Position numbers and translations under genes: made by a program. The notes beneath the pieces were generated by a model, which had not been told where the DNA came from, did not search any database, and saw nothing but the letters and a program-made list of their open reading frames with translations. From DATLNM01 sp035536775 (GTDB lineage: Bacteria; Actinomycetota; CADDZG01; WHSQ01), in assembly GCA_035536775.1 (NCBI GenBank), contig DATLNM010000027.1, positions 59,958 through 123,957 on the forward strand: DNA of 64,000 bases, given 5' to 3'. Below, in pieces: positions 17,597-26,940 of the stretch. Position 1 is the first letter of the stretch. Each line of letters opens with the position of its first letter.

Positions 17597-19062
17597 CTAT
17601 GACGAAGGAAGACCTCTACGAGACGACGGTCGGCCTCGAGGTCCACGTCGAGCTGTCCACCGTGTCGAAGATGTTCTGCGGATGTGCGGTCTCTTTCGGC
17701 GGCGACCCCAACATCCGCACCTGTCCGGTGTGCCTCGGGATGCCAGGCTCGCTCCCGGTCGCCAATGAGAAGGCCCTCGAGCACACGATGCGCATCGCGC
17801 TGGCGCTCAACTGCTCGATCGCGCAGTGGTCGCTCTTCCACCGCAAGAACTACTTCTATCCGGACATGCCGAAGAACTATCAGATCTCTCAATACGACTT
17901 TCCGATCGGCACCGGGGGGTTCATCGAGCTGCACGATGGAACCGAGATCTTCCGCGTCGGCATCAATCGGGTGCACCTCGAAGAAGACACGGGCAAGTCG
18001 ATCCATGTCGGAGGCTCGGGTCGCATCGCGGATTCCGACTACTCGCTCGAGGACTTCAACCGCGCTGGAACTCCGCTCGTGGAGATCGTCAGCGAGCCCG
18101 ACATCCGCTCGGCGGAGCAGGCGCGCGTGTTCGTAGCAGAGCTTCGCGCGATCCTCGAATCCCTCAAGGTGTCTGACGTACGGATGGAAGAGGGCTCGAT
18201 GCGCGTTGACGCCAACGTCTCGGTGCGCCGCAAGGGCGAGAAGGAGTTCGGCGCGAAGGTCGAGGTCAAGAACATGAACTCGATCAGGTCGGTAGGACGC
18301 GCCCTCGAGCATGAGGAGGAGCGACAGCGCGCTGCGCTGGACGCGGGGGAGACTCTTATCCAAGAGACGCGCCACTTCGACGAGAAGACGGGAACGACCT
18401 CGTCCCTGCGCACCAAGGAGTTCGCGTTCGACTACAGGTATTTCCCAGAGCCTGATCTGGTTCCGATAGAGCCGTCAGAAGAATGGATCGAGAGCGTTAG
18501 AGCGTCGTTGCCGGAGCTTCCGGTCGCCCGGCGCGCCCGATTCGTGTCGGACTACGGGTTGAACGAGTCCGACGTCGCCATCCTCACGACCTCGGGTGTG
18601 ACGGCCGACTGGTTCGAGGCAGCCGCGAAGGCCTACGGCGGTGATGCAAAGAAGGTCGTGAACTGGATCATCGCCGACCTGTTCGGCCTGCTGAACGAGG
18701 CCGGGATCGATCTGCACGAAGGCAAGGTGTCCCCTGAAGCGTTGGCGGGCCTGGTAAAGCTGGTCGACTCGGGCGCGGTCTCCGGCAAGCAGGCGAAACT
18801 CGTCCTTGCGGGGATGTTCGAGAGTGGCGACGACGCCGAGACCGTGGCGCGTGCCAAGGGGCTCGAGCAGGTGTCGGATACCGGAGCGATCGAGAGTGCC
18901 GTCGATGCGGTCATCGCCGCGAACGCAGACGCTGCAGAAAAGGTGCGGGGCGGCGCGCTCAACACGATGGGATTCCTGGTGGGCCAAGTCATGAAGGAAA
19001 CGAAGGGTCAAGCGAACCCGGCGATGGTCAACGAGATCCTCAAGCGCAAGCTAGGGGTTTGA
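17593..19062 (+). CDS. gatB: Asp/Glu-tRNA amidotransferase subunit B
   Basis: 489 residues from ATG 17593, chosen for the 4-base overlap with gatA. The N-terminal kinase/cradle domain opens with GLEVHVEL and holds a zinc site formed by Cys29, Cys31, Cys44 and Cys47. The C-terminal tail domain (YqeY-like) ends MGFLVGQVMKETKGQANP, typical of the tRNA-binding part. It phosphorylates the acyl carboxyl of Glu-tRNA(Gln) and transfers ammonia. gltX, tRNA-Gln and tRNA-Glu lie 15 kb downstream in this window. Confidence 0.96.
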   Translation: MTMTKEDLYETTVGLEVHVELSTVSKMFCGCAVSFGGDPNIRTCPVCLGMPGSLPVANEKALEHTMRIALALNCSIAQWSLFHRKNYFYPDMPKNYQISQYDFPIGTGGFIELHDGTEIFRVGINRVHLEEDTGKSIHVGGSGRIADSDYSLEDFNRAGTPLVEIVSEPDIRSAEQARVFVAELRAILESLKVSDVRMEEGSMRVDANVSVRRKGEKEFGAKVEVKNMNSIRSVGRALEHEEERQRAALDAGETLIQETRHFDEKTGTTSSLRTKEFAFDYRYFPEPDLVPIEPSEEWIESVRASLPELPVARRARFVSDYGLNESDVAILTTSGVTADWFEAAAKAYGGDAKKVVNWIIADLFGLLNEAGIDLHEGKVSPEALAGLVKLVDSGAVSGKQAKLVLAGMFESGDDAETVARAKGLEQVSDTGAIESAVDAVIAANADAAEKVRGGALNTMGFLVGQVMKETKGQANPAMVNEILKRKLGV

Positions 19063-19607
19063 TGCTGATCTTCCGTCTCGTCCGGTTCGTGTTCCGTCGG
19101 CGCCTGCTGATCCTCGCCCTCGCGGGTCTTCGCTACGTGAAGGCGTGGCCGGTGTCGATCGAGTCTTCGATCACCGCCGACGCCCCACCGTCCGTGGTCT
19201 GGCGACTGATCACCGACTGGGAGCGACAGGGCGATTGGATGCTCGAGGCGTCGGATTTCACCGTCATCGGTGATCAGCGTGAGGGGATCGGCGTGGAGGC
19301 CGAGGCGACGGTCACCATCGCCGGAATATCGACGCGCGATCGCGTAAAGGTCGTCGGTTGGGAACCGGACAAGCGTCTCGCGATCCGCCACCTTGGGTGG
19401 GTGTCGGGAACGGGCGAGATCTTCCTCACGCCAGTTCGTTCAGGAGACGCCGACGGCACGTTCATCTTCTGGCGCGAGGAGCTCGAGCCGCCAGAGTCCC
19501 TCGGAGGTCTCGGCGCGCTGGGGATGACACTTCTCAAGCCCATCATGGCGAAGGTCTTCCAACGCGACCTAGACGTCCTCGCGGAGCTCGCACGCAAGAG
19601 CGCTTAG
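19062..19607 (+). CDS. SRPBCC (START-like) family protein with membrane anchor
   Basis: 181 residues; ATG 19062 shares one base with the gatB stop (TGATG). An N-terminal hydrophobic/basic segment of about 25 residues is followed by a helix-grip domain: SIESSITADAPPSVVWRLITDWERQGDWM, the usual opening of polyketide-cyclase/START-like proteins. Such domains bind hydrophobic ligands in a deep pocket. The ligand is unknown. It probably shares the gat transcript but has no evident link to tRNA amidation. Confidence 0.8.
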   Translation: MLIFRLVRFVFRRRLLILALAGLRYVKAWPVSIESSITADAPPSVVWRLITDWERQGDWMLEASDFTVIGDQREGIGVEAEATVTIAGISTRDRVKVVGWEPDKRLAIRHLGWVSGTGEIFLTPVRSGDADGTFIFWREELEPPESLGGLGALGMTLLKPIMAKVFQRDLDVLAELARKSA

Positions 19608-19608
19608 G

Positions 19609-20832
19609 TCAGCGGGCGGTGGCCAAGAGGTCGGCGATGCGGGTGACGCCCTCGGCGACGTCTTCATCCGACAGCGCGTAGCTGAGGCGCGCGTAGCCGG
19701 GCGCGCCGAATCCTTCACCGGGCACGAGTGCGACCTTCGCGCGGTCGAGGATCGTCTCTGCGAGGTCGAGCGTGGAGTTCACGACCGCCCCGCCGATCGA
19801 GCGTCCGAGGTAGCCCTTGAATGAAGGGAACGCGTAGAACGCGCCCTCCGGTTCGAGACAAACCACATCAGGAATCTCGCTCAGCATCTTGAACATCGTC
19901 TGGCGGCGGCGGTCGAACGCCTCCCTCATCTCGAACGCGGCGGTGAGATCTCCGGAGACCGCAGCGAGCGCTGCAGCCTGCGCAACGTTGGAGACGTTCG
20001 AGGTCGCGTGCGATTGGAGGTTCATCGCCCCCTTGATGACGTCGGCCGGCCCGATCATCCAGCCGACGCGCCACCCGGTCATGGCGTAGGTCTTCGCGAC
20101 CCCGTTGATGATGATGCAACGGGAACCGACTTCAGGCACCTCTACGGGCATCGAACGGAACACGGCGTCGCCGTACACGAGGTGCTCGTAGATCTCATCC
20201 GTCACGACCCACAGCTCTCGGTCCCGCACCCATCTACCGATCTCCGCCACCTCGGCGGGGGAGTAGACCGCGCCGGTCGGGTTGGATGGTGACACGAACA
20301 GCAGCGCCTTGGTGCGCGCCGTGATCGCGGCTTCGAGCTGCTCGATCGTCACCTTGAAGCCCGTGGATTCATCGGTGGGGATGTCGACGACGCGCCCGCC
20401 CGCGATCTGAACCATCTCGGGGTAGCTGACCCAGTACGGCGACGGGATGAGGACCTCGTCGCCGTCGTCGAGCAATGTCAGGAACGTGTTGAACAGGGCG
20501 TGCTTGCCACCGTTGGTGACGAGCACCTGCTCGGGCTGAACCTCGAGTCCCGAGTCGCGCTCGGTCTTGCGGGCGATCGCAGTGCGCAGCTCGGGCAGGC
20601 CGCCCGTGGCGGTGTAGTGGTGGAATACGGGATTCGAGGCTGCTTCGGCAGCCGCGCGCACGATGTGCTCGGGGGTCGGGAAGTCGGGCTCGCCCGCCCC
20701 GAATCCGATGACTTTCTCGCCGGCGGCCTTGAGCGCCTTAGCGCGCGCGTCGACGGCGAGGGTGGCGGACTCGCCGATGCGGCCGACGCGACGTGACAGT
20801 CGTTCAGGAATGGCTAGAGTCCCCTTCCTCAT
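19609..20832 (-). CDS. PLP-dependent aminotransferase (aspartate aminotransferase class I)
   Basis: 407 residues from ATG 20832. Family marks include GAGEPDFPTPEHI near the start, SPSNPTGAVY, the PLP Lys within INGVAKTYAMTGWRVGW and the C-terminal RLSYALSDED carboxylate-binding Arg. It most resembles bacterial Iβ/Iγ aspartate aminotransferases. The start overlaps the divergent serC start (positions 20830-20833), leaving no room between the genes. A slightly later non-ATG start after AGGAAGGGG cannot be excluded. It is convergent with the SRPBCC gene, one base away. Confidence 0.9.
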   Translation of the reverse strand: MRKGTLAIPERLSRRVGRIGESATLAVDARAKALKAAGEKVIGFGAGEPDFPTPEHIVRAAAEAASNPVFHHYTATGGLPELRTAIARKTERDSGLEVQPEQVLVTNGGKHALFNTFLTLLDDGDEVLIPSPYWVSYPEMVQIAGGRVVDIPTDESTGFKVTIEQLEAAITARTKALLFVSPSNPTGAVYSPAEVAEIGRWVRDRELWVVTDEIYEHLVYGDAVFRSMPVEVPEVGSRCIIINGVAKTYAMTGWRVGWMIGPADVIKGAMNLQSHATSNVSNVAQAAALAAVSGDLTAAFEMREAFDRRRQTMFKMLSEIPDVVCLEPEGAFYAFPSFKGYLGRSIGGAVVNSTLDLAETILDRAKVALVPGEGFGAPGYARLSYALSDEDVAEGVTRIADLLATAR

Positions 20833-21967
20833 GACCAGTGCCGATGCTGCCGCGATCATTATTCCTCAGGACCTCCTTCCGGCCGACGGCCGCTTCGGAT
20901 CGGGTCCTTCCAAGGTGAGGTCCGAGGCGCTCCAAGCTCTCGCCGACGCGGGTTCCGCGTACATGGGAACCAGTCATCGCAGGGCGCCGGTTCGTTCGAT
21001 GGTGCACCGGTTGAGGGAGGCGATGACCGCCTTCTTCGGTCTCCCCGGGGGCTACGAGGTCGTGCTTGGCAACGGCGGCGCGACCGCGTTCTGGGACGCG
21101 ATGGCGTTCGGCCTCGTCGGCTCGAAGAGTCTCCACTACGTCTTCGGAGAGTTCTCGGCGAAGTGCGCAGACGCGATCCGTGGGGCGCCTCATCTCGAGG
21201 AGCCGAGGGTCGTGGCCTCGGACCCCGGCTCGCACCCCGCAGCGGTCGAGCCGGAGGAGGATGAAGATGTCGTCGCGCTGACCCATAACGAGACGTCGAC
21301 GGGAGTGTCGATGTCCGTCGAGCGGCCCCGTGGCGACGTTCTTGTCGCGGTCGACGCCACCTCCGCGGCCGGGGGCCTCCGCGTCTCCCCCGAGGGCTTC
21401 GACGTGTACTACTTCGCACCCCAAAAATGCTTCGCCTCGGACGGTGGTCTGTGGATCGCACTCGTATCGCAGGCGGGGTTGGAGCGGATCGGTGCGCTCG
21501 CGGATTCGGGCCGCTACATCCCGCCGTCGCTCAACCTCCAGACCGCGGTCGATAACGCCCGCAAGGATCAGACGTACAACACGCCGGCGCTCGCGACCCT
21601 GTTCCTCACCGTCCATCAAGCCGAGCACATGGTGGAGCAAGGCGGTCTGGAATGGGCTGCAGGACGGTGCGACCGGTCGGCAGACATCCTCTACGGCTGG
21701 GCAGAGGCGAGTGCGTTCGCCCAGCCGTTCGTCGCAGATCCCGCAATGAGGAGCCGCGTGGTGGGCACGATCGACTTCAACGAGGGCGTCGACGCTGCCG
21801 TGATCTCTGCAGCGTTGCGCGCGAACGGCATCGTCGATTCAGAGCCTTACCGCAAGCTGGGCCGCAACCAACTACGTGTGGCGATGTATCCCGCCATCGA
21901 GCCTGACGACGTTCAACGTCTGACCGCCTGCATCGATCATGTCGTCGAGAGGTTGGGCGCGAACTAA
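20831..21967 (+). CDS. serC: Phosphoserine aminotransferase
   Basis: 378 residues. The family opening DGRFGSGPSKVR and MGTSHRRAPV are characteristic of the actinobacterial/archaeal SerC branch; the PLP Lys is Lys199 in FAPQKCFASDGG. It converts 3-phosphohydroxypyruvate to phosphoserine, the second step of serine synthesis; serA, the first step, is 9 kb downstream. ATG 20831 is one candidate; ATG 20810 in frame adds seven residues. Both overlap the neighbouring aminotransferase start region. Confidence 0.92.
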   Translation: MTSADAAAIIIPQDLLPADGRFGSGPSKVRSEALQALADAGSAYMGTSHRRAPVRSMVHRLREAMTAFFGLPGGYEVVLGNGGATAFWDAMAFGLVGSKSLHYVFGEFSAKCADAIRGAPHLEEPRVVASDPGSHPAAVEPEEDEDVVALTHNETSTGVSMSVERPRGDVLVAVDATSAAGGLRVSPEGFDVYYFAPQKCFASDGGLWIALVSQAGLERIGALADSGRYIPPSLNLQTAVDNARKDQTYNTPALATLFLTVHQAEHMVEQGGLEWAAGRCDRSADILYGWAEASAFAQPFVADPAMRSRVVGTIDFNEGVDAAVISAALRANGIVDSEPYRKLGRNQLRVAMYPAIEPDDVQRLTACIDHVVERLGAN

Positions 21968-21972
21968 CTTCG

Positions 21973-22674
21973 CTAGTTGCTGAACGGCATCGCGCTCACA
22001 GGGACAACGATGCATTCGCACATCTTGTCGTGCCAGGTTTGTTTGTCTTCGTCCCATAGCATCCACAGATACCCGAGGTAGCAGGGGAGCTGCGAGATAT
22101 AGCGCCCGATCACCCTGAGGAAACCCTTCCCGATGCCGATGGGAGCGCCCGTATGAACGTCGATGATGCGTATCCCGACCGCGCGCTTACCTAGGGTCTG
22201 ACCGCGAGCTCCGCCCTCCTGGAGGGCGAAGTACAGCACGCCCCCAACCAAACCGACGATGTACAGCATCACGAAAGACCCCATTGCCGCCCCCACGGGC
22301 ACCGCTTCCTCAACGCCACCAGATGCAGCGGAGCCGAGCAGGGTGAAACCGCCCAAGATCGCGAACAGCAGGAACCAAGCTGCCGCGAGGACGATCCCGT
22401 CGATGATCGCTGCGCCCAAGCGGATCCCGAACGAAGCGCGCTCGATCGCCAGCTTGGGCTTCGGAGCGCCTACCGGCGCGTAGCCCTGGAATCCCGTGAT
22501 TGACGGATCCGCATACCCGGAAGGACCAACGTAGCCGGCTGATGGACCGGCGTACCCGTAAGACGAAGACGGCGCGTGGGGCACCCAGCTACCGGAGGGC
22601 TCGTCCCATCTGAACCACGAGCCATCCGGCGCCTGCTGCCACCACGCGCCATCCCATTGAACCGGATCGCTCAC
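21973..22674 (-). CDS. RDD-family membrane protein
   Basis: 233 residues. The N-terminal 75 residues are a Trp/Gly/Tyr/Ser-rich low-complexity region (QWDGAWWQQAPDGSWFRWD). The RDD domain with about three hydrophobic spans follows (RASFGIRLGAAIIDGI carries the R and D of the name), then GQTLGKRAVGIRIIDVHTG. It is the last gene of a leftward set RDD - DUF2752 - RDD - RDD with gaps of 29-41 bases. Function unknown; some RDD proteins act in ion or solute transport. Confidence 0.86.
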   Translation of the reverse strand: MSDPVQWDGAWWQQAPDGSWFRWDEPSGSWVPHAPSSSYGYAGPSAGYVGPSGYADPSITGFQGYAPVGAPKPKLAIERASFGIRLGAAIIDGIVLAAAWFLLFAILGGFTLLGSAASGGVEEAVPVGAAMGSFVMLYIVGLVGGVLYFALQEGGARGQTLGKRAVGIRIIDVHTGAPIGIGKGFLRVIGRYISQLPCYLGYLWMLWDEDKQTWHDKMCECIVVPVSAMPFSN

Positions 22675-22704
22675 GACGCGATCCCAAGAGCTCTGTGCGT
22701 GCTG

Positions 22705-23427
22705 CTACCCGATCTCGATGACGACGCTGTTCGCGACCTTGTCGTGGATCGACTGGCGCTTCGCGTCCCACAACGGCATCAGTGAATCGACGATGCCCGG
22801 GATGTAGCACAGCATCCACAGGACACCGGCGACGATGTATCGGATCGCACCCTTGCCGAAGCCGATGACCTGGCCGGTGTTCTCATCGACGACCTTGATC
22901 TTCATGAGGATCTTGCCGACGGTCTGACCTCTCACACCGTTCATGTAGGCGTAGTAAGCGACTCCCAACGCAAGGATGATCGCGAAGCTGATCAGCATGG
23001 TGGCCAAGAACCCGCCACCGCCGCTCGTGATCTGGCCGGTATTCGGGTCGATCGTGACCTCAGCCGTGTTCGCGTATCCAACGCCGAGCACCAGCATGAT
23101 GATGTAGCTCGGGATGCTGATGATGATGCCGTCGACGATCGCGGCGACGAGGCGCTTCCACCACTCGGCGAGCGGGCCGCCTGGACCCTGCGGTCCGGCT
23201 TGCGGCTGATACATCGGGGGCTGGCCCCCGGGTGCGCCGTAGGGCTGCTGACCGCCTGGCGGTCCATAGGGGTTGGGCTGTTGGGGCTGCTGAGGCTGAT
23301 ACGGCTGCGGTTGCTGAGGCTGGTAGGGCTGGGGCTGCTGCGGGTATGGCTGCGGACCGCCCGGAGGCTGCTGTTGTCCGGGATAAGGCTGTCCGGGAGG
23401 CGGACCTCCGGGGGGCTGCTGAGACAT
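22705..23427 (-). CDS. RDD-family membrane protein with Pro/Gln-rich N-terminus
   Basis: 240 residues, with AGGAAGGAGAG just upstream of ATG 23427. The first 80 residues are made of repeating QPQPYQPQQ and GGQQPYG units, a disordered cytoplasmic tail. The RDD domain (EWWKRLVAAIVDGIIISIPS, then RGQTVGKILMKIKVVDENTG) holds about three membrane spans. It is similar in layout to the next gene downstream, so the pair probably arose by duplication. Confidence 0.86.
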   Translation of the reverse strand: MSQQPPGGPPPGQPYPGQQQPPGGPQPYPQQPQPYQPQQPQPYQPQQPQQPNPYGPPGGQQPYGAPGGQPPMYQPQAGPQGPGGPLAEWWKRLVAAIVDGIIISIPSYIIMLVLGVGYANTAEVTIDPNTGQITSGGGGFLATMLISFAIILALGVAYYAYMNGVRGQTVGKILMKIKVVDENTGQVIGFGKGAIRYIVAGVLWMLCYIPGIVDSLMPLWDAKRQSIHDKVANSVVIEIG

Positions 23428-23456
23428 GCGCTCTCCTTCCTAGGCCTGAACTGAGA

Positions 23457-23882
23457 CTAGATGACTGAGAATCGGAACAGCTGGAATATCCACATACACA
23501 TCAGCACCGCGACGACCCCCGGCATCGGGATCGAGAACCGGCGGTCGGGGCGGATGAACCACACGATGACGGCCATGAGGACCGCGACGATCCCGGCGGG
23601 ATTTGCCGCGGCGGCTGTGGCGAGGTCCAGCTGTGCGGTCGCTTCGACACTGGTGGTCATGCCGCACAGGGGACAGGGGATGCCGGTCATGGTGCGTAGC
23701 GGGCAAGGCAAGCTCGCGTGATCCTGGATGAGAGGTCTCACCGCGGCCGCCGCGAGCATCAGCGCCGCGGGCACGCGCAATCCACCAGCGGAGATAGTGG
23801 TGCCGGCCGGCGGTGATGTCGCGGTGAACGAAGGTCGCAACCCGGCAGAGACCGGTTGAATCACCCGCGAAGGGACCCCCAT
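23457..23882 (-). CDS. DUF2752 membrane protein
   Basis: About 141 residues from ATG 23882; the frame is open further upstream but overlaps the RDD gene, and no clear ribosome-binding site decides the start. The motif GIPCPLCGMTTSVEA is the DUF2752 hallmark (CPxCGxT), followed by two hydrophobic segments near the C-terminus. The function is unknown. It lies between RDD genes on the same strand and is likely co-transcribed with them. Confidence 0.72.
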   Translation of the reverse strand: MGVPSRVIQPVSAGLRPSFTATSPPAGTTISAGGLRVPAALMLAAAAVRPLIQDHASLPCPLRTMTGIPCPLCGMTTSVEATAQLDLATAAAANPAGIVAVLMAVIVWFIRPDRRFSIPMPGVVAVLMCMWIFQLFRFSVI

Positions 23883-23923
23883 TAACCGCAAGCCTAATGG
23901 CCGTAGGGAGCGAAAGCCAGTTC

Positions 23924-24733
23924 TCAGCCGCGAGAGGCCTTGATGTTCGCGATCTGCTCCAGCAGATACTCGGGATGCACCCCTTGTGGCACGCCCGCGA
24001 GCTTCGGACGGAGGCGCTCGGCGAGCTCCCACGCCAACCGCCACCGAACCTCGGGGGGTAGACCAGCGCGCCGCTCGAGGAAGCGCCTCACCGTGATGAC
24101 CTCGTCGGTCGTGATCGCGCTCACGTCCCACCCCCAGGCCGCACCCGGCTGCGGCGGCGCTCCGTGCGTGAAGGCAGGGGGGGCGAACGCGCGTCGCGGT
24201 GCGGCGGGGCGCGTTCGACGATCTCTGATGACGAGCGTTGACGCGAAGATGTCGCCGATGCGCTGGCTCTTTTTACTGATGAGGACCGTGACCATCCCCG
24301 CGAAATAGGCTCCCGGGAGCATGTCTACGATCCGCAGGAGGTTGCGTACAGCGCTCGCGCGGAACCGCACGGGGCCGCCTTCCGTGTCTACAACCCTTAG
24401 GCCCGTCCATCTCTTGCCCGGGGTGCGTCCCTCGGCCCAGACCTCGAACCCGATGTCGTAGAAGGTCTGGATGACGAACACGATGACGATCCCGATCGCC
24501 AGTCCAACCATGACGTCGTCGGAAGCCGTCGGCGCGTCGGGTGACAGCGCGGAGAATCCTCCACCGAACAGCAGGAAGATGGCGAACGTGATGAGCCATT
24601 TGATGATGCTGTCGACCATCGCCGCGATGAAGCGGGATCCGAGCCCTGCCAGGGTCAGCTCAACCTCGACGCCTTCGGGCGTCGCGATGATGATGCGGTC
24701 CTCGAGGCCCTTCGAGACCACGGTCGGTTCCAC
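23924..24733 (-). CDS. RDD-family membrane protein with C-terminal extension
   Basis: 269 residues. The N-terminal EGVEVELTLAGLGSRFIAAMVDSIIKWL is the RDD opening seen in proteins encoded beside SpoIIM/MoxR clusters. GRTPGKRWTGLRVVDTEGG and GDIFASTLVIRDRR complete the domain by about residue 175. A 90-residue C-terminal soluble part (ERRAGLPPEVRWRLAWELAERL) follows. The gene is divergent from spoIIM with three bases between starts, so their promoters overlap the coding regions. Confidence 0.87.
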   Translation of the reverse strand: MEPTVVSKGLEDRIIIATPEGVEVELTLAGLGSRFIAAMVDSIIKWLITFAIFLLFGGGFSALSPDAPTASDDVMVGLAIGIVIVFVIQTFYDIGFEVWAEGRTPGKRWTGLRVVDTEGGPVRFRASAVRNLLRIVDMLPGAYFAGMVTVLISKKSQRIGDIFASTLVIRDRRTRPAAPRRAFAPPAFTHGAPPQPGAAWGWDVSAITTDEVITVRRFLERRAGLPPEVRWRLAWELAERLRPKLAGVPQGVHPEYLLEQIANIKASRG

Positions 24734-24736
24734 GCG

Positions 24737-25705
24737 ATGAACCTAGAACGTTTCACCTCGTCGCGTGCCCCGTCCTGGGCCGAGCTCGACAGGCTGGTGA
24801 ATCAGGCGCGCGGCAACCCGAAACGACTCGGCGCGCGCGGTGTATTGCGGTTGGGGCAGCTATACCGCGGGGTGTCGGCCGACCTCGCGCTCGCCCGGCG
24901 CCGGTGGCCGGGGGACCCGATAGAAGCCCGCATCGCGTATCTGGTCGAGCGCGCGCGTCCTCTTGTCTATGGCCGTCATCGAGCCGGTGGCAGCATCGTG
25001 GACTTCTTCGCCGCCCGTTACTGGCGAAAGATCAAGGAGCGCCCGGTACTTCTCGGATTGGCTGCACTGTTGCTCATCGGGCCCGGTGTGCTTGCGTTCT
25101 TCTGGGCGCTTGGTGATCCTGCGGCCGCAGTTGGGGTCCTTCCGGAGGAGTTCCAAACAGCGGGAGAGGGGACGCCGGCGGCGCGCGACTTCTCCACCGC
25201 GGAACAAACGTTCTTTGCAAGCTCGATCTTCACGAACAACATCCGCGTCACGTTCCTGGCATTCGCAGGTGGTGCGGCCGCCGGACTGCTGACGGGGTTC
25301 ATCCTCGTCTACAACGCGCTGATCCTCGGAGTGGTCTTGGGGTTGGTAACTGGGTCCGGACAGGGCGCGATCGTTTGGGACCTCATCGTCGCGCACGGCG
25401 TGCTCGAGCTGTCGTGCATCATCGTTACGGCGGCGGCGGGTCTCCGCATCGGAGCGGCGATCGTCGACCCCGGCACGAGGCCGCGCGGCGAGGTGTTCGT
25501 GGAGGCCGCGCGCGATGGTGTCGAGGTCGTGTTCGGGACGATCCCCTGGCTCGTCCTCGCGGGGCTCGTGGAGGGCTACTTCACTCCGCGCGACCTCGGA
25601 GCCCTTCCCGACATCGCGGTGGGGATCGCGCTGGCGGCGATGTACTGGGCGTTCGTGATCGTCCTCGGGCGCAAGAGCCGCGTTATAGACGTCCCCGCGA
25701 CTTAG
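24737..25705 (+). CDS. SpoIIM-family membrane protein
   Basis: 322 residues. The N-terminal cytoplasmic part (1-95) is helical and Arg-rich; then come several hydrophobic spans with the family marks NNIRVTFLAFAGGAAAGL and AHGVLELSCIIVTAAAGLRIG. In Bacillus, SpoIIM takes part in engulfment peptidoglycan hydrolysis. In actinobacteria, homologues sit with RDD, DUF58 and MoxR genes without known sporulation duty. The 3' end overlaps the convergent DUF58 gene by 23 bases. Confidence 0.88.
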   Translation: MNLERFTSSRAPSWAELDRLVNQARGNPKRLGARGVLRLGQLYRGVSADLALARRRWPGDPIEARIAYLVERARPLVYGRHRAGGSIVDFFAARYWRKIKERPVLLGLAALLLIGPGVLAFFWALGDPAAAVGVLPEEFQTAGEGTPAARDFSTAEQTFFASSIFTNNIRVTFLAFAGGAAAGLLTGFILVYNALILGVVLGLVTGSGQGAIVWDLIVAHGVLELSCIIVTAAAGLRIGAAIVDPGTRPRGEVFVEAARDGVEVVFGTIPWLVLAGLVEGYFTPRDLGALPDIAVGIALAAMYWAFVIVLGRKSRVIDVPAT

Positions 25706-26930
25706 CGCGTAGATACCCGCGGACGCAAGCTGCTCCCAGGGACGCGGGCGCAGCCTCGATGACATCCGCGCCGGAACGTCTCAGGTGGGCCGCGACGTTG
25801 GCCTTGGACGAAAACACATCGAGCGCGACTGCAGCGGCATAGACGTCGTGGGTAGTGCGGGGCTCTCGTGCCGTCGCTTCCTGTAGGTCGGTGTCGAGCA
25901 CGCTCGCGACGATGACCATGTGGCGGCGAGAGAGGAGAGGTACCGCGTCGAGCAGGGTGCGTGCCGCGGCGACGTCGAGGAGATCCGTCAACACGATGAC
26001 GAGCGAACGCTTGCCGCCCGCTACCGATCGGAACGCCAGTTCATAATCGCTGTCGGTCGTCGTTGGTTCGAGGTCGAAAAGCCCGTGGACGACGCGATCG
26101 CCGCCGGCGCGGCGAGCCTTGATGTCGCGGCGGATGACTGAATCGAACGCGATCGCGCCGGCTCGATCGCCCACGACGTCGGCCACGAGGGCGACCGCTA
26201 CGGCTGCATCGAGCGCGGCATCGAGGCGCGTGCCTCCCCCTACGGGTGACGCCATCAATCTTCCGCAGTCGACGACGCAGATGACGTCGCGGTCACGCTC
26301 GACGCGGTACTGATTGCTCATCGGCCGTTCCATCCGTGCCGTGGCTCGCCAGTTGACCTGACGGATGTCGTCGTCCGGGAGGTACTCGCGGATCGACTCG
26401 AAGTCCGTGCCGAGCCCGAGGGGACCTCGCGTGAGCTTCCCGGGGTCACCGAAGCGCCCCTTGCGCACAGCGAGCGCGATGCGACGCGCCGCGTGGAGGT
26501 TCGGGTAGACGAGAACCTCGGTGTTGCCTGCGCCCCGGTGGAACCACCGGCCGAGTCGTAAGGGACCGTCGACCCTCATCCCGACCGGCGGCAACCGGTG
26601 GCGACCCCGCCGCTGGCCCGTGATCTTTCCGGTGACCGACGTCTCTCCACCCTGTGGTCGCAGCTCGACGTCGGGGACTCGCGCTTGACGAAGGTGCACG
26701 GATGTCGCTCCGGGTGGCTGCGCGGTGATGGTGTAGTCCTCGGGGACGCTGCGCGAGAGGATCCTCGGGAAGCGAGCATCGAGAGCGGGCGCGCTTCGCC
26801 CCGTGAACGCGTCGATCACCGACGCGGTGAGGACCGCGACTGCGAGCAGGGACGCGACGAGTGGCGGGACAACCAGCGCAAGGAGGGCGATCGCCACGAG
26901 CGCCCACGCGGCGCGCGGAGAAGGGCTCAT
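25683..26930 (-). CDS. DUF58 domain protein (MoxR-associated)
   Basis: 415 residues from ATG 26930, ten bases after the moxR stop; an earlier ATG at 26975 would overlap moxR. Two N-terminal membrane spans precede a beta-rich segment, the DUF58 core DDIRQVNWRATARMERPMS and a von Willebrand A-like region with DVICVVDCGRLM. DUF58 proteins are regular partners of MoxR ATPases in complex assembly at the envelope. It is the third gene of the leftward moxR set if DUF4350 and moxR are counted. Confidence 0.87.
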   Translation of the reverse strand: MSPSPRAAWALVAIALLALVVPPLVASLLAVAVLTASVIDAFTGRSAPALDARFPRILSRSVPEDYTITAQPPGATSVHLRQARVPDVELRPQGGETSVTGKITGQRRGRHRLPPVGMRVDGPLRLGRWFHRGAGNTEVLVYPNLHAARRIALAVRKGRFGDPGKLTRGPLGLGTDFESIREYLPDDDIRQVNWRATARMERPMSNQYRVERDRDVICVVDCGRLMASPVGGGTRLDAALDAAVAVALVADVVGDRAGAIAFDSVIRRDIKARRAGGDRVVHGLFDLEPTTTDSDYELAFRSVAGGKRSLVIVLTDLLDVAAARTLLDAVPLLSRRHMVIVASVLDTDLQEATAREPRTTHDVYAAAVALDVFSSKANVAAHLRRSGADVIEAAPASLGAACVRGYLRAKSRGRL

Positions 26931-26940
26931 CGAGGCGGGT

